In this document: in pieces, positions 1 through 7,875 of the stretch
Layout of the letters: each line of letters begins with the position of its first letter
How positions within the stretch are numbered: position 1 is the stretch's first letter
DNA from: Rubrivivax sp.
GTDB lineage: Bacteria; Pseudomonadota; Gammaproteobacteria; Burkholderiales; Burkholderiaceae_C
Length of the DNA stretch: 32,208 nucleotides
Reading direction: 5' to 3'
NCBI GenBank assembly: GCA_022842825.1
Contig: JALHOU010000009.1
Location: 22,459-54,666, forward strand
Translations under genes and position numbers: made by a program
Notes under the pieces: model-generated
Told to the model about the DNA's origin: nothing
What the model saw: the letters and a program-made list of their open reading frames with translations, nothing else
Databases searched by the model: none

Positions 1-49
1 CGAGCCGTCTTGCGGGCTGGCTGATGGTCCGAGCCGACGCGCTCACTCG

Positions 50-1177
50 CTAGAAGAGCCGCCCCTGCGCCGGGTTCGGCTCGGGCGGCCTGAACTGCGT
101 CAGGTCGAGTTCGTGGCGCACCCGGTTCAGGCCCAGGCGGACGCAGGCCTTCTCGAAGCGCTGACGCACGAGTTGCGCCCACAGCCCCTGCCCTGTCATG
201 CGCGAGCCGAAGCGCGCATCGTTGTCCTTGCCTGCGCGCATCTCGCGCACGCGCGCCATGACGCGCGCGGCGCGCTCGGGCAGGTGCTGCTGCAGCCACT
301 GCTGGAAGATCGGGTTCACCTCCCACGGCAGGCGCAGCACGATGCTGAAGGCGTTGCTGGCACCGGCGTCGCGCGCCGCCTCGAGCACGCGCTCGAGCTC
401 GGGTTCGTTGACGAAGGGAATCAGCGGCGAGACGCTCACGCCCACGGGCACGCCGGCCCGCGCCAGCGTCTGCAGCGTGCGCAGGCGCCGGTGCGGCGCG
501 GCGGCGCGCGGCTCGAGCTTGCGCGCCAACTCGGCGTCGAGCGTGGTGATCGAGACGTAGACGGCGGCCAGGCCCTTCTCGGCCATCGGCGCGATGAGAT
601 CGAGATCGCGCTCGACGAGGCTCGACTTGGTGATGAGCGAGAAGGGGTGGTTCGCCTCGGCGAGCACCTCGAGCACCGAGCGCGTGATACGCAGGCGCCG
701 CTCGGCCGGCTGGTAGGCGTCGGTGGCCGAGCCGATGTTCAGCAGCAGCGGCGCATAGCCCGGCGCGCACAGCGCCTCGCGCAGCCGCTCGGCGGCGTTG
801 ACCTTGGCCACGATGCGTGCCTCGAAGTCGAGGCCGGGCGAGAGGTTGAGGTAGCTGTGCGTCGGCCGGGCATAGCAGTAGACGCAGCCGTGCTCGCAGC
901 CGCGGTAGGGGTTGATGGAGAGGTCGAAGCCGATGTCCGGCGAGTCGTTGCCCGCGAGGATGGACTTGACGCGCTCTTCGATCACCTGCGTCTCGATGCC
1001 GAGCGACTCCTCCTGGGCCGCCTGCTCCAGCGTGCCCCAGCCGTCGTCGAACGCCTCGTGGGCCTCGCTGGTGAAGCGGTGTTCGATGGCCCACACGGTG
1101 CCGCGCCCCTTGGCGGCCGAGCGCGGCGCGAAGACGAGAGCGGCCGCGGGGGCGTCGGATCGGAGGGGCGGCGGCAT
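50..1177 (-). CDS. PA0069 family radical SAM protein
   Basis: A 375-residue radical SAM enzyme. Cys94, Cys98 and Cys101 (CEHGCVYC) form the CxxxCxxC cluster that binds the 4Fe-4S centre used to cleave S-adenosylmethionine. The flanking NPYRGC and YARPTHSY stretches and the later SATDAYQPAE segment are typical of the PA0069/SplB-related family, whose substrate is not known to me. The N-terminal 70 residues before the cluster are ordinary for this family. The gene lies 83 bases downstream of dnaB on the same strand. The ATG at 1177 has no visible Shine-Dalgarno; instead a TATAAA hexamer sits about 8 bases upstream, so the message could be leaderless (inference). Family assignment is firm; the reaction is unknown. 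Confidence 0.9.
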   Translation of the reverse strand: MPPPLRSDAPAAALVFAPRSAAKGRGTVWAIEHRFTSEAHEAFDDGWGTLEQAAQEESLGIETQVIEERVKSILAGNDSPDIGFDLSINPYRGCEHGCVYCYARPTHSYLNLSPGLDFEARIVAKVNAAERLREALCAPGYAPLLLNIGSATDAYQPAERRLRITRSVLEVLAEANHPFSLITKSSLVERDLDLIAPMAEKGLAAVYVSITTLDAELARKLEPRAAAPHRRLRTLQTLARAGVPVGVSVSPLIPFVNEPELERVLEAARDAGASNAFSIVLRLPWEVNPIFQQWLQQHLPERAARVMARVREMRAGKDNDARFGSRMTGQGLWAQLVRQRFEKACVRLGLNRVRHELDLTQFRPPEPNPAQGRLF

Positions 1178-1185
1178 ACTGGGAA

Positions 1186-1212
1186 TTTATACAGTTACCG
1201 CAACCCTGACAA
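1186..1212 (-). promoter_or_regulatory. candidate promoter of the radical SAM gene
   Basis: On the minus strand TTGTCA (1212-1207) and TATAAA (1191-1186) are separated by 15 bases. The spacing is short but both hexamers are close to the sigma-70 consensus in a very GC-rich setting. A start site 6-7 bases below the -10 box would fall at about 1179, next to the ATG at 1177. Confidence 0.3.
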
Positions 1213-1260
1213 GAGGCGCGCCCGGCGCTGCGCGCGCCCTGGCGCCGTCCTGGGCGCCCG

Positions 1261-2682
1261 TCAGTACTCGCCGCCCTCGGGTGCCCGGTTCTCGAAGCGC
1301 GTCAGCGTCCTCAGGAAGGTCAGCTTCACCGTGTCCACCGGGCCATTGCGCTGCTTGGCGATGATGATCTCCGCGACCCCGGGCTCCTTGCAGGCGTCCT
1401 TGGTGTAGTACTCGTCGCGGTAGATGAACATGATGACGTCGGCGTCCTGTTCGATGGCGCCCGACTCGCGCAGGTCGCTCATCATCGGGCGCTTGTCGTT
1501 GCGGCTCTCGACGCTGCGGTTGAGCTGCGACAGCGCCATCACCGGGCACTGCAGCTCCTTGGCCAGCGCCTTCAGGCCGCGCGAGATCTCGCCGAGCTCG
1601 GTGGCCCGGTTCTCGTCGCTGCCGCCATTGCCGCTCATCAGCTGCAGGTAGTCGATGCAGATGAGCCCGAGGGTGCCCCCGAACTGGCGCGCCATGCGGC
1701 GCGCCCGCGCGCGCAACTCGGCCACCGTGAGAGCGGGGGTCTCGTCGATGAAGACCTGCGACTTCGACAGCCGGTCCACGGCCTCTGCCAGCCGACCCCA
1801 TTCGTCGTCGGCCAGGCGGCCCGTGCGGAGGTTCTGCTGGTTGATGCGCCCAATGCTGCCCACCATGCGCAAGGCCAGTTGCGACGCCCCCATTTCCATC
1901 GAGAACACCAGCACGGGCAGCTCTTCCTTCACCGCCACGTTCTCGGCGATGTTGAGCGCGAACGCCGTCTTGCCCATCGACGGGCGCGCCGCAAGCACGA
2001 GGAGGTCGCCCTTCTGCAACCCGGCCGTCAAACGGTCGAGGTCGAAGTAGCCGGTGCGCACGCCGGTCACGTCCTCGGCGCCGTTGTCGTGCAGCTCATT
2101 GACGCGGTCCATGAGTGCGATGACCAGCTTGTCGATGCTCTGGAATCCCGAGCGCTGGCGCGAACCCTCCTCGCCGATCTTGAGGATCTTGGCCTCAGCC
2201 TCGTCGAGCACCTGTGGCACCGCGCGGCCCTGCGGGTTGAACGCGGCGGTGGCGATCTCGTCGCTGGCGGCGATCAGCTTGCGCAGGATGGCGCGCTCGC
2301 GCACGATCTCCGCATAACGCCGCATGTTGGCGGCGCTCGGCACACTCTGCGCAAGCGCGTTCAGGTAGGCGAGGCCGCCGCAGTCCTCGGCCTTCCCCAG
2401 GCCCTGCAGGCGCTCGAAGACGGTGATGACATCGGCCGGCTTGCCCGCCTGCACGAGCGCGGCGATGGCGCCATAGATGAGGCGGTGCTCGAAGCGGTAG
2501 AAGTCGGTCTCGGTCAGCAGGTCGGCGGCACGGTCCCAGGCCAGGTTGTCGAGCAACAGGCCGCCGAGCACGCTCTGCTCCCCCTCCACGGAGTGGGGAG
2601 GTACGCGCAGTCGCGCGATGTCGTCGTCGCGCGGAGCGGCGGCCCGGGGTTCGGCGCCGTGGGTGTCGTACGAAGTGCTCAT
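1261..2682 (-). CDS. dnaB: replicative DNA helicase DnaB
   Basis: Hexameric 5'-3' replicative helicase that unwinds the fork and recruits DnaG primase. The 473-residue length matches the E. coli protein (471). The N-terminal DnaB domain begins RVPPHSVEGEQSVLGG; the RecA-like ATPase domain carries the Walker A motif ARPSMGKT near residue 235 and the Walker B strand LICIDYLQLM near 341. The ATG at 2682 (MSTSYDTHG) is chosen because the frame upstream (39 more codons to 2799) has no family similarity and enters the intergenic region. It follows the rpsF-priB-rpsR-rplI operon but lies beyond a strong terminator, so it probably has its own promoter, which I could not place. Complete, with all key motifs. 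Confidence 0.97.
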   Translation of the reverse strand: MSTSYDTHGAEPRAAAPRDDDIARLRVPPHSVEGEQSVLGGLLLDNLAWDRAADLLTETDFYRFEHRLIYGAIAALVQAGKPADVITVFERLQGLGKAEDCGGLAYLNALAQSVPSAANMRRYAEIVRERAILRKLIAASDEIATAAFNPQGRAVPQVLDEAEAKILKIGEEGSRQRSGFQSIDKLVIALMDRVNELHDNGAEDVTGVRTGYFDLDRLTAGLQKGDLLVLAARPSMGKTAFALNIAENVAVKEELPVLVFSMEMGASQLALRMVGSIGRINQQNLRTGRLADDEWGRLAEAVDRLSKSQVFIDETPALTVAELRARARRMARQFGGTLGLICIDYLQLMSGNGGSDENRATELGEISRGLKALAKELQCPVMALSQLNRSVESRNDKRPMMSDLRESGAIEQDADVIMFIYRDEYYTKDACKEPGVAEIIIAKQRNGPVDTVKLTFLRTLTRFENRAPEGGEY

Positions 2683-2813
2683 CGTGGAGTGAATCGTCGG
2701 CAGTCTGGACCCCGCTCGCATTCGGGAAAGCGAGCGCAGCGGTGGACCGCAATGTGGGCAACTCCGGGGACTACCTGTGGCCGGGTCGGGATAACTCAAA
2801 GCCGGGAAAGACG

Positions 2814-2836
2814 AAAGGCCGGCAGAGCCGGCCTTT
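2814..2836 (-). terminator. rho-independent terminator of the rpsF-rplI operon
   Basis: Perfect 10-bp inverted repeat (2814-2823 against 2827-2836, loop of 3) starting 25 bases after the rplI stop. Read on the minus strand the stem ends in CCTTT and is followed by CGTCTTTCC, a T-rich tail. It separates the ribosomal protein operon from dnaB. Confidence 0.75.
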
Positions 2837-2861
2837 CACATTGCGGCAGATGAGAAATGGG

Positions 2862-3314
2862 TCAGTCGACCTGAGCCACCACCTGCACCGTGACCTCGGC
2901 CACCACGTCGCCGTGCGGCGCCACCGTGACCACGTGCTCGCCCACGGTCTTGAGCGGCCCGTTGGGCAAACGCACCTGCGCCTTCTGCACTGCAAGGCCC
3001 AGCTTGCCGAGGCCCTCGGCGATGTCGAAGTTGGTGACCGAGCCGAACAGCCGGCCGTCGACGCCGGCCTTCTGCACGATGCGAACGGTCTTGCCCGACA
3101 GTTGCTCTCCCAGCGACTTGGCGGCGTCGAGCTTGGCCTGGGCGGCCTTTTCGAGGTCGGCACGCTTGGTCTCGAACTCCTTGATTGCCGCCTCGGTGGC
3201 GCGGCGCGCCAGCTTGGTGGGGATCAGGTAGTTGCGGGCGAAGCCGTCCTTGACCTTGACGACATCGCCCAGGTTGCCGAGCTTGCCGACCTTCTCGAGA
3301 AGAATGATTTGCAT
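2862..3314 (-). CDS. rplI: 50S ribosomal protein L9
   Basis: Large-subunit protein L9, 150 residues, the usual length. The N-terminal globular domain starts [17 protein letters not shown] and contains the conserved [12 protein letters not shown] stretch; a long charged helix (about 45-75) links it to the C-terminal domain. GGAG lies just upstream of the ATG at 3314. Last gene of rpsF-priB-rpsR-rplI, 23 bases after rpsR, and followed by a strong terminator. Confidence 0.97.
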   Translation of the reverse strand: MQIILLEKVGKLGNLGDVVKVKDGFARNYLIPTKLARRATEAAIKEFETKRADLEKAAQAKLDAAKSLGEQLSGKTVRIVQKAGVDGRLFGSVTNFDIAEGLGKLGLAVQKAQVRLPNGPLKTVGEHVVTVAPHGDVVAEVTVQVVAQVD

Positions 3315-3337
3315 GGGGTTCTCCGAGAGGCTTGCGC

Positions 3338-3631
3338 TCAGACCTTGTGCTGGTCGGAGTACGGCAGCATCGCCAGGTAGCGGGCGCGCTTGATCGCCGT
3401 GGTGAGCTGACGCTGGTAGTACGCGCGCGTGCCGGTCAGACGGGCCGGCGTGATCTTGCCGTTCTCGCTGATGAAGTCGCGCAGCACGTCGATGTCCTTG
3501 TAGTCGATCTCCTCGACCTTGGCCACCGTGAAGCGGCAGAAGCGCTTGCGGCGGAACAGCAGCGATTGCGAGTTGCGCTTGGGGCGCTTGTTGTCTTTGC
3601 CAAATCGGCCTTTGCCACGGGGTGGGGGCAT
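3338..3631 (-). CDS. rpsR: 30S ribosomal protein S18
   Basis: Small-subunit protein S18, which pairs with S6 on the platform of the 30S subunit. 97 residues. Family signatures are RRKRFCRFT, the [19 protein letters not shown] stretch and the [21 protein letters not shown]-terminal helix. The ATG at 3631 is chosen over the in-frame upstream start at 3688 because AGGAG (3642-3638) lies six bases before it and because the longer form would run into the end of priB. The N-terminus ([13 protein letters not shown]) is basic, as in other betaproteobacteria. Confidence 0.96.
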   Translation of the reverse strand: MPPPRGKGRFGKDNKRPKRNSQSLLFRRKRFCRFTVAKVEEIDYKDIDVLRDFISENGKITPARLTGTRAYYQRQLTTAIKRARYLAMLPYSDQHKV

Positions 3632-3637
3632 GTCGGG

Positions 3638-3642
3638 CTCCT
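3638..3642 (-). promoter_or_regulatory. ribosome binding site deciding the rpsR start
   Basis: AGGAG on the minus strand, six bases before the ATG at 3631. It supports the 97-residue form of S18 against the longer in-frame reading. Confidence 0.7.
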
Positions 3643-3671
3643 GAAAGAGGTTGTACGGATCGTTGTCGGGT

Positions 3672-3992
3672 TCAGTCGGCTGCGGCAACCGCCACGGGCG
3701 GCTCGCTCAAGGGTTCGGCCGATGTGATATGGAACAGCAGGCCGCGCCCGTTGCGTGTGCTGGTGATGAAGCCGGCGAACGTGCCGCCCTGCCCCAGCAC
3801 CAGCGCCGTCAACGCTTGCGTCACCGCCCCGATCGCCACCGCGCGCATCTCCATCGAGACCTTGCGGGGCAAACCGTCCTCGCTGACCGTGGACTCGTGC
3901 CTGAGGCTCAAGTCCAGGGCCGGCAGGCCGGCCGGGGTGTAGCGCAGCGCCGAACGCTGCACCAGCGTCGCACTGAGCAGGAAGCGGTTCAT
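3672..3992 (-). CDS. priB: primosomal replication protein N (PriB)
   Basis: Small single-stranded-DNA-binding OB-fold protein that helps PriA restart stalled forks. 106 residues, as usual. It begins [20 protein letters not shown] and has the typical [11 protein letters not shown] strand and the [11 protein letters not shown] end. Its place between rpsF and rpsR is the classic proteobacterial arrangement. The Ala-rich tail after about residue 98 is probably disordered. The gene starts 78 bases after the rpsF stop and ends 40 bases before the rpsR start. Confidence 0.93.
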   Translation of the reverse strand: MNRFLLSATLVQRSALRYTPAGLPALDLSLRHESTVSEDGLPRKVSMEMRAVAIGAVTQALTALVLGQGGTFAGFITSTRNGRGLLFHITSAEPLSEPPVAVAAAD

Positions 3993-4070
3993 GCGGCGCT
4001 TCCTTCGGCGGTTGGAGCCGCCATGTGCTCAGCCGCGCGGCGCGGATGCAACGGGCACCGGCCGCCGCGG

Positions 4071-4439
4071 TCAGGCGGCGGTGGCCTCCTGCTGGCGTTC
4101 CTTGCGCGCTTCCTCGCGCTCGACGGCCTTCATCATGATCGAAGGCGTGGTCTCGGCCTTGACCTTGGCCACGGTGAGGTGGCGCAGCACGGCGTCGTTG
4201 AAGCGGAAGCCCGTCTCGAGCTCGATCAGCGTCTCGTTGCTGCACTCGATGTTCAGGCACAGGTAGTGCGCCTTGGCGAGCTTCTGGATCATGTAGGCCA
4301 GCTGGCGCCGCCCCCAGTCCTCGACCCGGTGCACCTTGCCGCCGGCGGCGGCAATGCTGGTCTTGTAGCGTTCCAGCATGGCCGGAACCTGCTCGCTCTG
4401 ATCCGGGTGGATCAAGAGCACGATCTCGTAGTGACGCAT
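4071..4439 (-). CDS. rpsF: 30S ribosomal protein S6
   Basis: Small-subunit protein S6, partner of S18. 122 residues. It begins [18 protein letters not shown] and contains the [12 protein letters not shown] and HYLCLNIE strands of the ferredoxin-like fold; the C-terminal tail after residue 95 is Glu/Ala-rich, as in other betaproteobacterial S6. AAGGAGA lies upstream of the ATG at 4439. First gene of the rpsF-priB-rpsR-rplI operon, preceded by a leader of about 115 bases that contains possible hairpins. Confidence 0.97.
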   Translation of the reverse strand: MRHYEIVLLIHPDQSEQVPAMLERYKTSIAAAGGKVHRVEDWGRRQLAYMIQKLAKAHYLCLNIECSNETLIELETGFRFNDAVLRHLTVAKVKAETTPSIMMKAVEREEARKERQQEATAA

Positions 4440-4553
4440 GGATTCTCCTTGTGGATTCCGTAGGGGGCCTTCGGTGTGGAGGCCCTTCGGAAGCCGCCCT
4501 GCGTGGCCGATGAACGGCCGCGTCGATGGAGCAGGTGCGGCAAGGTGGAAAAG
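4440..4553 (-). promoter_or_regulatory. rpsF 5' leader with possible hairpins
   Basis: The segment between the predicted start site (about 4553) and rpsF. On the minus strand it holds a GGCCG-TTCAT-CGGCC hairpin (4519-4505), two copies of CCGAAGG separated by ten bases, and a GGGCC...GGCCC inverted repeat. The S6:S18 complex is known to bind rpsF leaders of many bacteria through a CCG-containing element. Whether this leader forms that structure is not shown by the sequence alone. Confidence 0.3.
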
Positions 4554-4559
4554 CTGCGG

Positions 4560-4565
4560 AGTATA
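4560..4565 (-). promoter_or_regulatory. -10 element of the rpsF operon promoter
   Basis: TATACT on the minus strand within GGCTATACTCC, a common form of the -10 box in Burkholderiales. No convincing -35 hexamer is seen 16-18 bases upstream, where the symporter terminator lies. The placement between that terminator and rpsF supports the call. Confidence 0.45.
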
Positions 4566-4582
4566 GCCGAGCCAACGGAAAC

Positions 4583-4606
4583 GGCCCCTGGGTCACCCCA
4601 GGGGCC
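4583..4606 (-). terminator. rho-independent terminator of the symporter operon
   Basis: Perfect 10-bp inverted repeat (4583-4592 against 4597-4606, loop TCAC), 39 bases after the symporter stop. On the minus strand it is followed by GTTTCCG. It would insulate the ribosomal protein operon from symporter transcription. Confidence 0.75.
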
Positions 4607-4645
4607 GCCTTGACCTGCCGCCCTCGCGGGCGGATCAGCTCGGCA

Positions 4646-6775
4646 TCAGCGAGCCGGCTTCAGGTTCGGGTAGCGCACATGCTCGATCAGTTCCTGGATC
4701 TCGCGCTTGGGTGCGGGCGTCAGCAGGCTGACGATGATGATCACGGCAAAGCCCAGCGGCACGCCGAAGATGCCAGCCGAGATCGGCAGGATGCCCCACC
4801 AGGTGTTGTCGGCCACCGAGGAGGTGACGCCGAAGAGGCCGCGCATCCAGACCTGCGTGGTCGCCATGTAGTAGAAGGTGACGATCACCCCGGCCAACAT
4901 GCCGAGCACGGCCCCCCACTTGTTGGCGCGCTTCCAGAAGATGCCGAGCACCAGTGCCGGGAAGAAGCCCGCCGCAGCCAGCGAGAACGCGGCGGACACC
5001 AGGAACAGGATGTCGGCCACCTTCAACGAGGCGACGTAGGCCGCCAGCAAGGCCACCACCAACAGAAGGACCTTCGACATCATCACGCGCCGCGACGTGG
5101 GAGCGTTCGGGTCGATCATCTTGTAGTAGAGGTCGTGGCTCAAGGCGTTGGCGATCGTCAGCAGCAGGCCGTCCGCAGTGGACAGCGCAGCAGCCAGGCC
5201 ACCCGCAGCCACCATGCCCGAGATCACGTAGGGCAAGCCCCCGATCTCCGGCGTGGCGAGCACGATGATGTCGCTACCGATGCGCATTTCGCCGAGTTGG
5301 AAGATGCCGTCCTTGTTGACGTCAGACACCGACAGGAGCGCCGGGTCGACCTTGGCCCAGGCCCCCACCCAGGCAGGAAGCTTGTCGAACGGTGTGCCCA
5401 CCATCACGTTGAACACCTCGTACTTGACCAGCACCGCAAGAGCCGGCGCCGAGAAGTACAGCAGGAAGATGAAGAACAGCGACCAGGTCACCGACTCCCG
5501 CGCCTCCTTCACCGACGGCGTGGTGTAGTAGCGCATCAGGATGTGCGGCAGCGCGGCCGTGCCCACCATCAGGCAGAACACCAGGGCGAGGAAGTTGCGA
5601 CGCGACGTGTCGAAGGCCTTCTTCTGCGCGTCGGTGCCGTTCGGGTCGCCGGCGTAAGCCTGCTCATGACGGGGCATGCCTGCCAGCGGCGCCGTACGGG
5701 CGTCGGCTGCGGCCTTGGCGGCCGTCCATGCCGTCTTCGCAGCCGCGGCGTCCTTGGGCACCGCGGCCAGCGCCTTCTCGGCGACCTGCACCTCGGCGAG
5801 CGGGGCGCTGGCGGCCTTCAGGTCGTCGACCTTCTTCTGGGCCGCAGCGCGGTCGGCAGCGAGCGCCGCCGGCACGTCCTTCAGCTTGGCCGCGAACTCG
5901 TCGGAGCGCGCCTTGAAGACGGCGATGACTTCCTTCTCCTTCGGGTCGTCGAGGAGCAGCTTCTCCTTGGCCGTCACCTTCTCGAGCTGCGAGCCGTAGA
6001 TCAGCTGCGGCACCGGCACACCGGTCTGCTTGACCGAGAGCCACACCAACGGGATCAGGTAGGCGATGATCAGGATGATGTACTGGGCCACCTGGGTCCA
6101 GGTCACTGCGCGCATGCCGCCGAGGAACGAGCACACCAGGATGCCGCCCAGGCCCACGAAGATGCCGATCTCGAACGCGAGGCCCGACAGGCGCGTCGTG
6201 ATGAGGCCGACGCCGTAGATCTGCGCCACCACGTACACGAACGACACGAGGATCGCGATCAAGATGCCGACGAAGCGGGCCGCGTTGCCTTCATAGCGCG
6301 CCCCGAGGAAGTCGGGGATCGTGAACTGGCCGAACTTGCGCAGGTAAGGCGCCAGAAACAGCGCCACCAGCACGTAGCCGCCGGTCCAGCCCATGATGAA
6401 GGCGAGGCCGCCGTAACCCGTGAGGTACAGCGTGCCGGCCATGGCGATGAACGACGCCGCGCTCATCCAGTCGGCGCCCGTCGCCATGCCGTTGTAGATG
6501 GCGGGCACGCGGCGCCCGGCCACGTAGTATTCGGCCGCGTCGTTGGTGCGGCTCATGATGCCGATGCCGGCATACAGCGCCACGGTGGCGAGCAGGAACA
6601 CGATGCCGATGGCACCGCGGGACAGGCCCATCTGCTCGGCAATGGCCAGCACGATCACGAAGGCGATGAAGCCCCCGGTGTACCAGCCGTAGATCTTGTT
6701 CAGCCCCTTCTTGAAGGCCTCATTGGCCTCCTTGTTGGAGACACCCGATTGGGCTTCAAAACTCAAGCCAGCCAT
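4646..6775 (-). CDS. sodium:solute symporter, VC_2705 subfamily (ActP-like)
   Basis: Inner-membrane transporter of the sodium:solute symporter family, 709 residues with about 13 hydrophobic segments. The SSS signature GGLAAALSTADGLLLTIANA is present, as are the EYYVAGRRVPA and GADWMSAASFIAMAG stretches shared with acetate permease ActP. It is larger than ActP (about 550) because of a charged, Ala/Lys-rich insert near residues 262-390 between two membrane segments. That length, and the DUF4212 gene one base upstream, place it in the VC_2705 type rather than ActP/YjcH proper. Translation is served by GGAGGAA at the end of the DUF4212 gene. The substrate is probably a small carboxylate such as acetate (inference). 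Annotation pipelines may call it a cation acetate symporter. Confidence 0.9.
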   Translation of the reverse strand: MAGLSFEAQSGVSNKEANEAFKKGLNKIYGWYTGGFIAFVIVLAIAEQMGLSRGAIGIVFLLATVALYAGIGIMSRTNDAAEYYVAGRRVPAIYNGMATGADWMSAASFIAMAGTLYLTGYGGLAFIMGWTGGYVLVALFLAPYLRKFGQFTIPDFLGARYEGNAARFVGILIAILVSFVYVVAQIYGVGLITTRLSGLAFEIGIFVGLGGILVCSFLGGMRAVTWTQVAQYIILIIAYLIPLVWLSVKQTGVPVPQLIYGSQLEKVTAKEKLLLDDPKEKEVIAVFKARSDEFAAKLKDVPAALAADRAAAQKKVDDLKAASAPLAEVQVAEKALAAVPKDAAAAKTAWTAAKAAADARTAPLAGMPRHEQAYAGDPNGTDAQKKAFDTSRRNFLALVFCLMVGTAALPHILMRYYTTPSVKEARESVTWSLFFIFLLYFSAPALAVLVKYEVFNVMVGTPFDKLPAWVGAWAKVDPALLSVSDVNKDGIFQLGEMRIGSDIIVLATPEIGGLPYVISGMVAAGGLAAALSTADGLLLTIANALSHDLYYKMIDPNAPTSRRVMMSKVLLLVVALLAAYVASLKVADILFLVSAAFSLAAAGFFPALVLGIFWKRANKWGAVLGMLAGVIVTFYYMATTQVWMRGLFGVTSSVADNTWWGILPISAGIFGVPLGFAVIIIVSLLTPAPKREIQELIEHVRYPNLKPAR

Positions 6776-6776
6776 G

Positions 6777-7034
6777 TCATTCCTCCTCGGCGACGCCGTG
6801 TTCCTGGTCGAGCTTGTTCATGTACCAGGCGTAGTAGGCGATGATGACCACGTACACGACCAGCGACCCTTGGGCGCCCACCCAGAAGCTGAACGGCCAG
6901 CCAAAAAAGTTGAAGTTCAGGTCGCGGGCGAAGAAGCCGACGACGAAGGTCACCACGAACCAGATGCCCAAAAGGATCGCCGTGATCCTCAGGTTCTTCT
7001 GCCAGTAGCGCTGGTGGTTCTCACTCACCTGCAT
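6777..7034 (-). CDS. DUF4212 domain protein, symporter small subunit
   Basis: Small membrane protein of 85 residues with two transmembrane helices (about 14-36 and 48-70). The opening QRYWQKNLRITAILLGIW and the central FFGWPFSFWVGAQGS stretch are the DUF4212 hallmarks. The family occurs next to VC_2705-type symporters and is described as a putative solute:sodium symporter small subunit. The stop is one base from the symporter start, so the two are translationally coupled. The ATG at 7034 is preferred because AAAGGGG (7049-7043) lies eight bases before it; an in-frame ATG at 7052 would add six residues but contains that site. Confidence 0.88.
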   Translation of the reverse strand: MQVSENHQRYWQKNLRITAILLGIWFVVTFVVGFFARDLNFNFFGWPFSFWVGAQGSLVVYVVIIAYYAWYMNKLDQEHGVAEEE

Positions 7035-7042
7035 AGCCTGTA

Positions 7043-7049
7043 CCCCTTT
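7043..7049 (-). promoter_or_regulatory. ribosome binding site of the DUF4212 gene
   Basis: AAAGGGG on the minus strand, eight bases before the ATG at 7034. It decides the start against the in-frame ATG at 7052. Confidence 0.6.
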
Positions 7050-7262
7050 CATTGTCTCGAATGGGCCCTGTCACGGGCGGTGTGGGATGCCCTTGTCCCC
7101 CGCTGCGAACCCGCGGCGCGCCTGAGCACGCAGCCGAACTCGCGCCCTCGCGATGGACTGGCCGACAGGTTTGCTTTCCGGCCTTACGGGTCTCTGACGT
7201 AGCCCCGTCCCTCCGGACAAGCCACCCCCCGAGTTAACCCGCAAACGTTGTGCCCGCACAGC

Positions 7263-7286
7263 AAACGGCCGGCCCGCGGCCGGGCC
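7263..7286 (-). terminator. possible terminator after the TPR gene
   Basis: GGCCCG-GCCG-CGGGCC inverted repeat (7271-7286) ten bases after the TPR stop, followed on the minus strand by GGCCGTTTGC. The stem is strong but the T-run is only three bases. The rest of the gap 7035-7262 shows no clear promoter or other feature. Confidence 0.4.
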
Positions 7287-7296
7287 AGCGCGGCCG

Positions 7297-7875
7297 TCAG
7301 TGCGCCGGTTCGCCGACCTGCAAGCCGGTCTCGCGTTCGAGCTGCGCCGCCACCTTGGGCTCGAAACCCTTGAGATGGCGGATGATCTTCTTCGCCTCGT
7401 CGGGCTGCTGGCGGTCGATGTGCACGCGCGCCAGCTGGTACCAGCCGTAGGGGCTCATCGGCTGCAACTCGGTGTTGCGCTTGAGCGCCACGACCGCCTC
7501 GTCGAAGCGCTGCAGGCGGATGAGCACCAGGCCCATGCCATACCAAGCCCGGTCCAGCAAGGGGCTCAACGTCGTGGCGTGCTGGAAGGCCTCCAGCGCC
7601 TCTTCGTAGCGGCCGGCGGTCTCCAGGAGAAAGGCGTGGTTGAACCAACCGTGCCCGTCCTGCGGCGCGCTTTGCACCAGCAACTCGGAGGCCGCAAGCG
7701 CCTCCGGCGTGCGGCCGGCCTGCGCCAGCAGGTGGGCACGGCTGGCCAGCACATAGCGGTCGGCGGGCCAGCGCCGCAGCATCTCGTCGAACACCCGCAG
7801 CGCGGCCTCGGCGCGGCCGAAGACGAGCAGCGTCATCGCGCGCAGCTTGTGCCAGAGGTAGTCGAAGCGGTTCAT
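7297..7875 (-). CDS. tetratricopeptide repeat protein
   Basis: A 192-residue protein made almost wholly of TPR-like helical hairpins, roughly one every 34 residues from residue 12 to 176. Typical A/B helix pairs are DRYVLASRAHLLAQAGRTPE, WFNHAFLLETAGRYEEALEA and WYGMGLVLIRLQRFDEAVVA. There is no signal peptide or membrane segment, so it is predicted cytoplasmic and to act by binding other proteins. The ATG at 7875 overlaps the stop of the upstream membrane-protein gene as ATGA, which fixes the start; a longer reading to 7914 would overlap that gene by 43 bases. The partner is unknown; the coupling suggests it works at the membrane with the YggT-like protein. Confidence 0.85.
   Translation of the reverse strand: MNRFDYLWHKLRAMTLLVFGRAEAALRVFDEMLRRWPADRYVLASRAHLLAQAGRTPEALAASELLVQSAPQDGHGWFNHAFLLETAGRYEEALEAFQHATTLSPLLDRAWYGMGLVLIRLQRFDEAVVALKRNTELQPMSPYGWYQLARVHIDRQQPDEAKKIIRHLKGFEPKVAAQLERETGLQVGEPAH

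Noticed and set aside
1-49. Possible end of a neighbouring gene or terminator at the left edge
   Set aside because: Only a 4-bp inverted repeat and no recognisable coding; too short to judge.
4526-6844. Plus-strand open frame of 772 codons opposite the symporter
   Set aside because: His/Arg/Asp-rich antisense shadow of a clear membrane protein gene.
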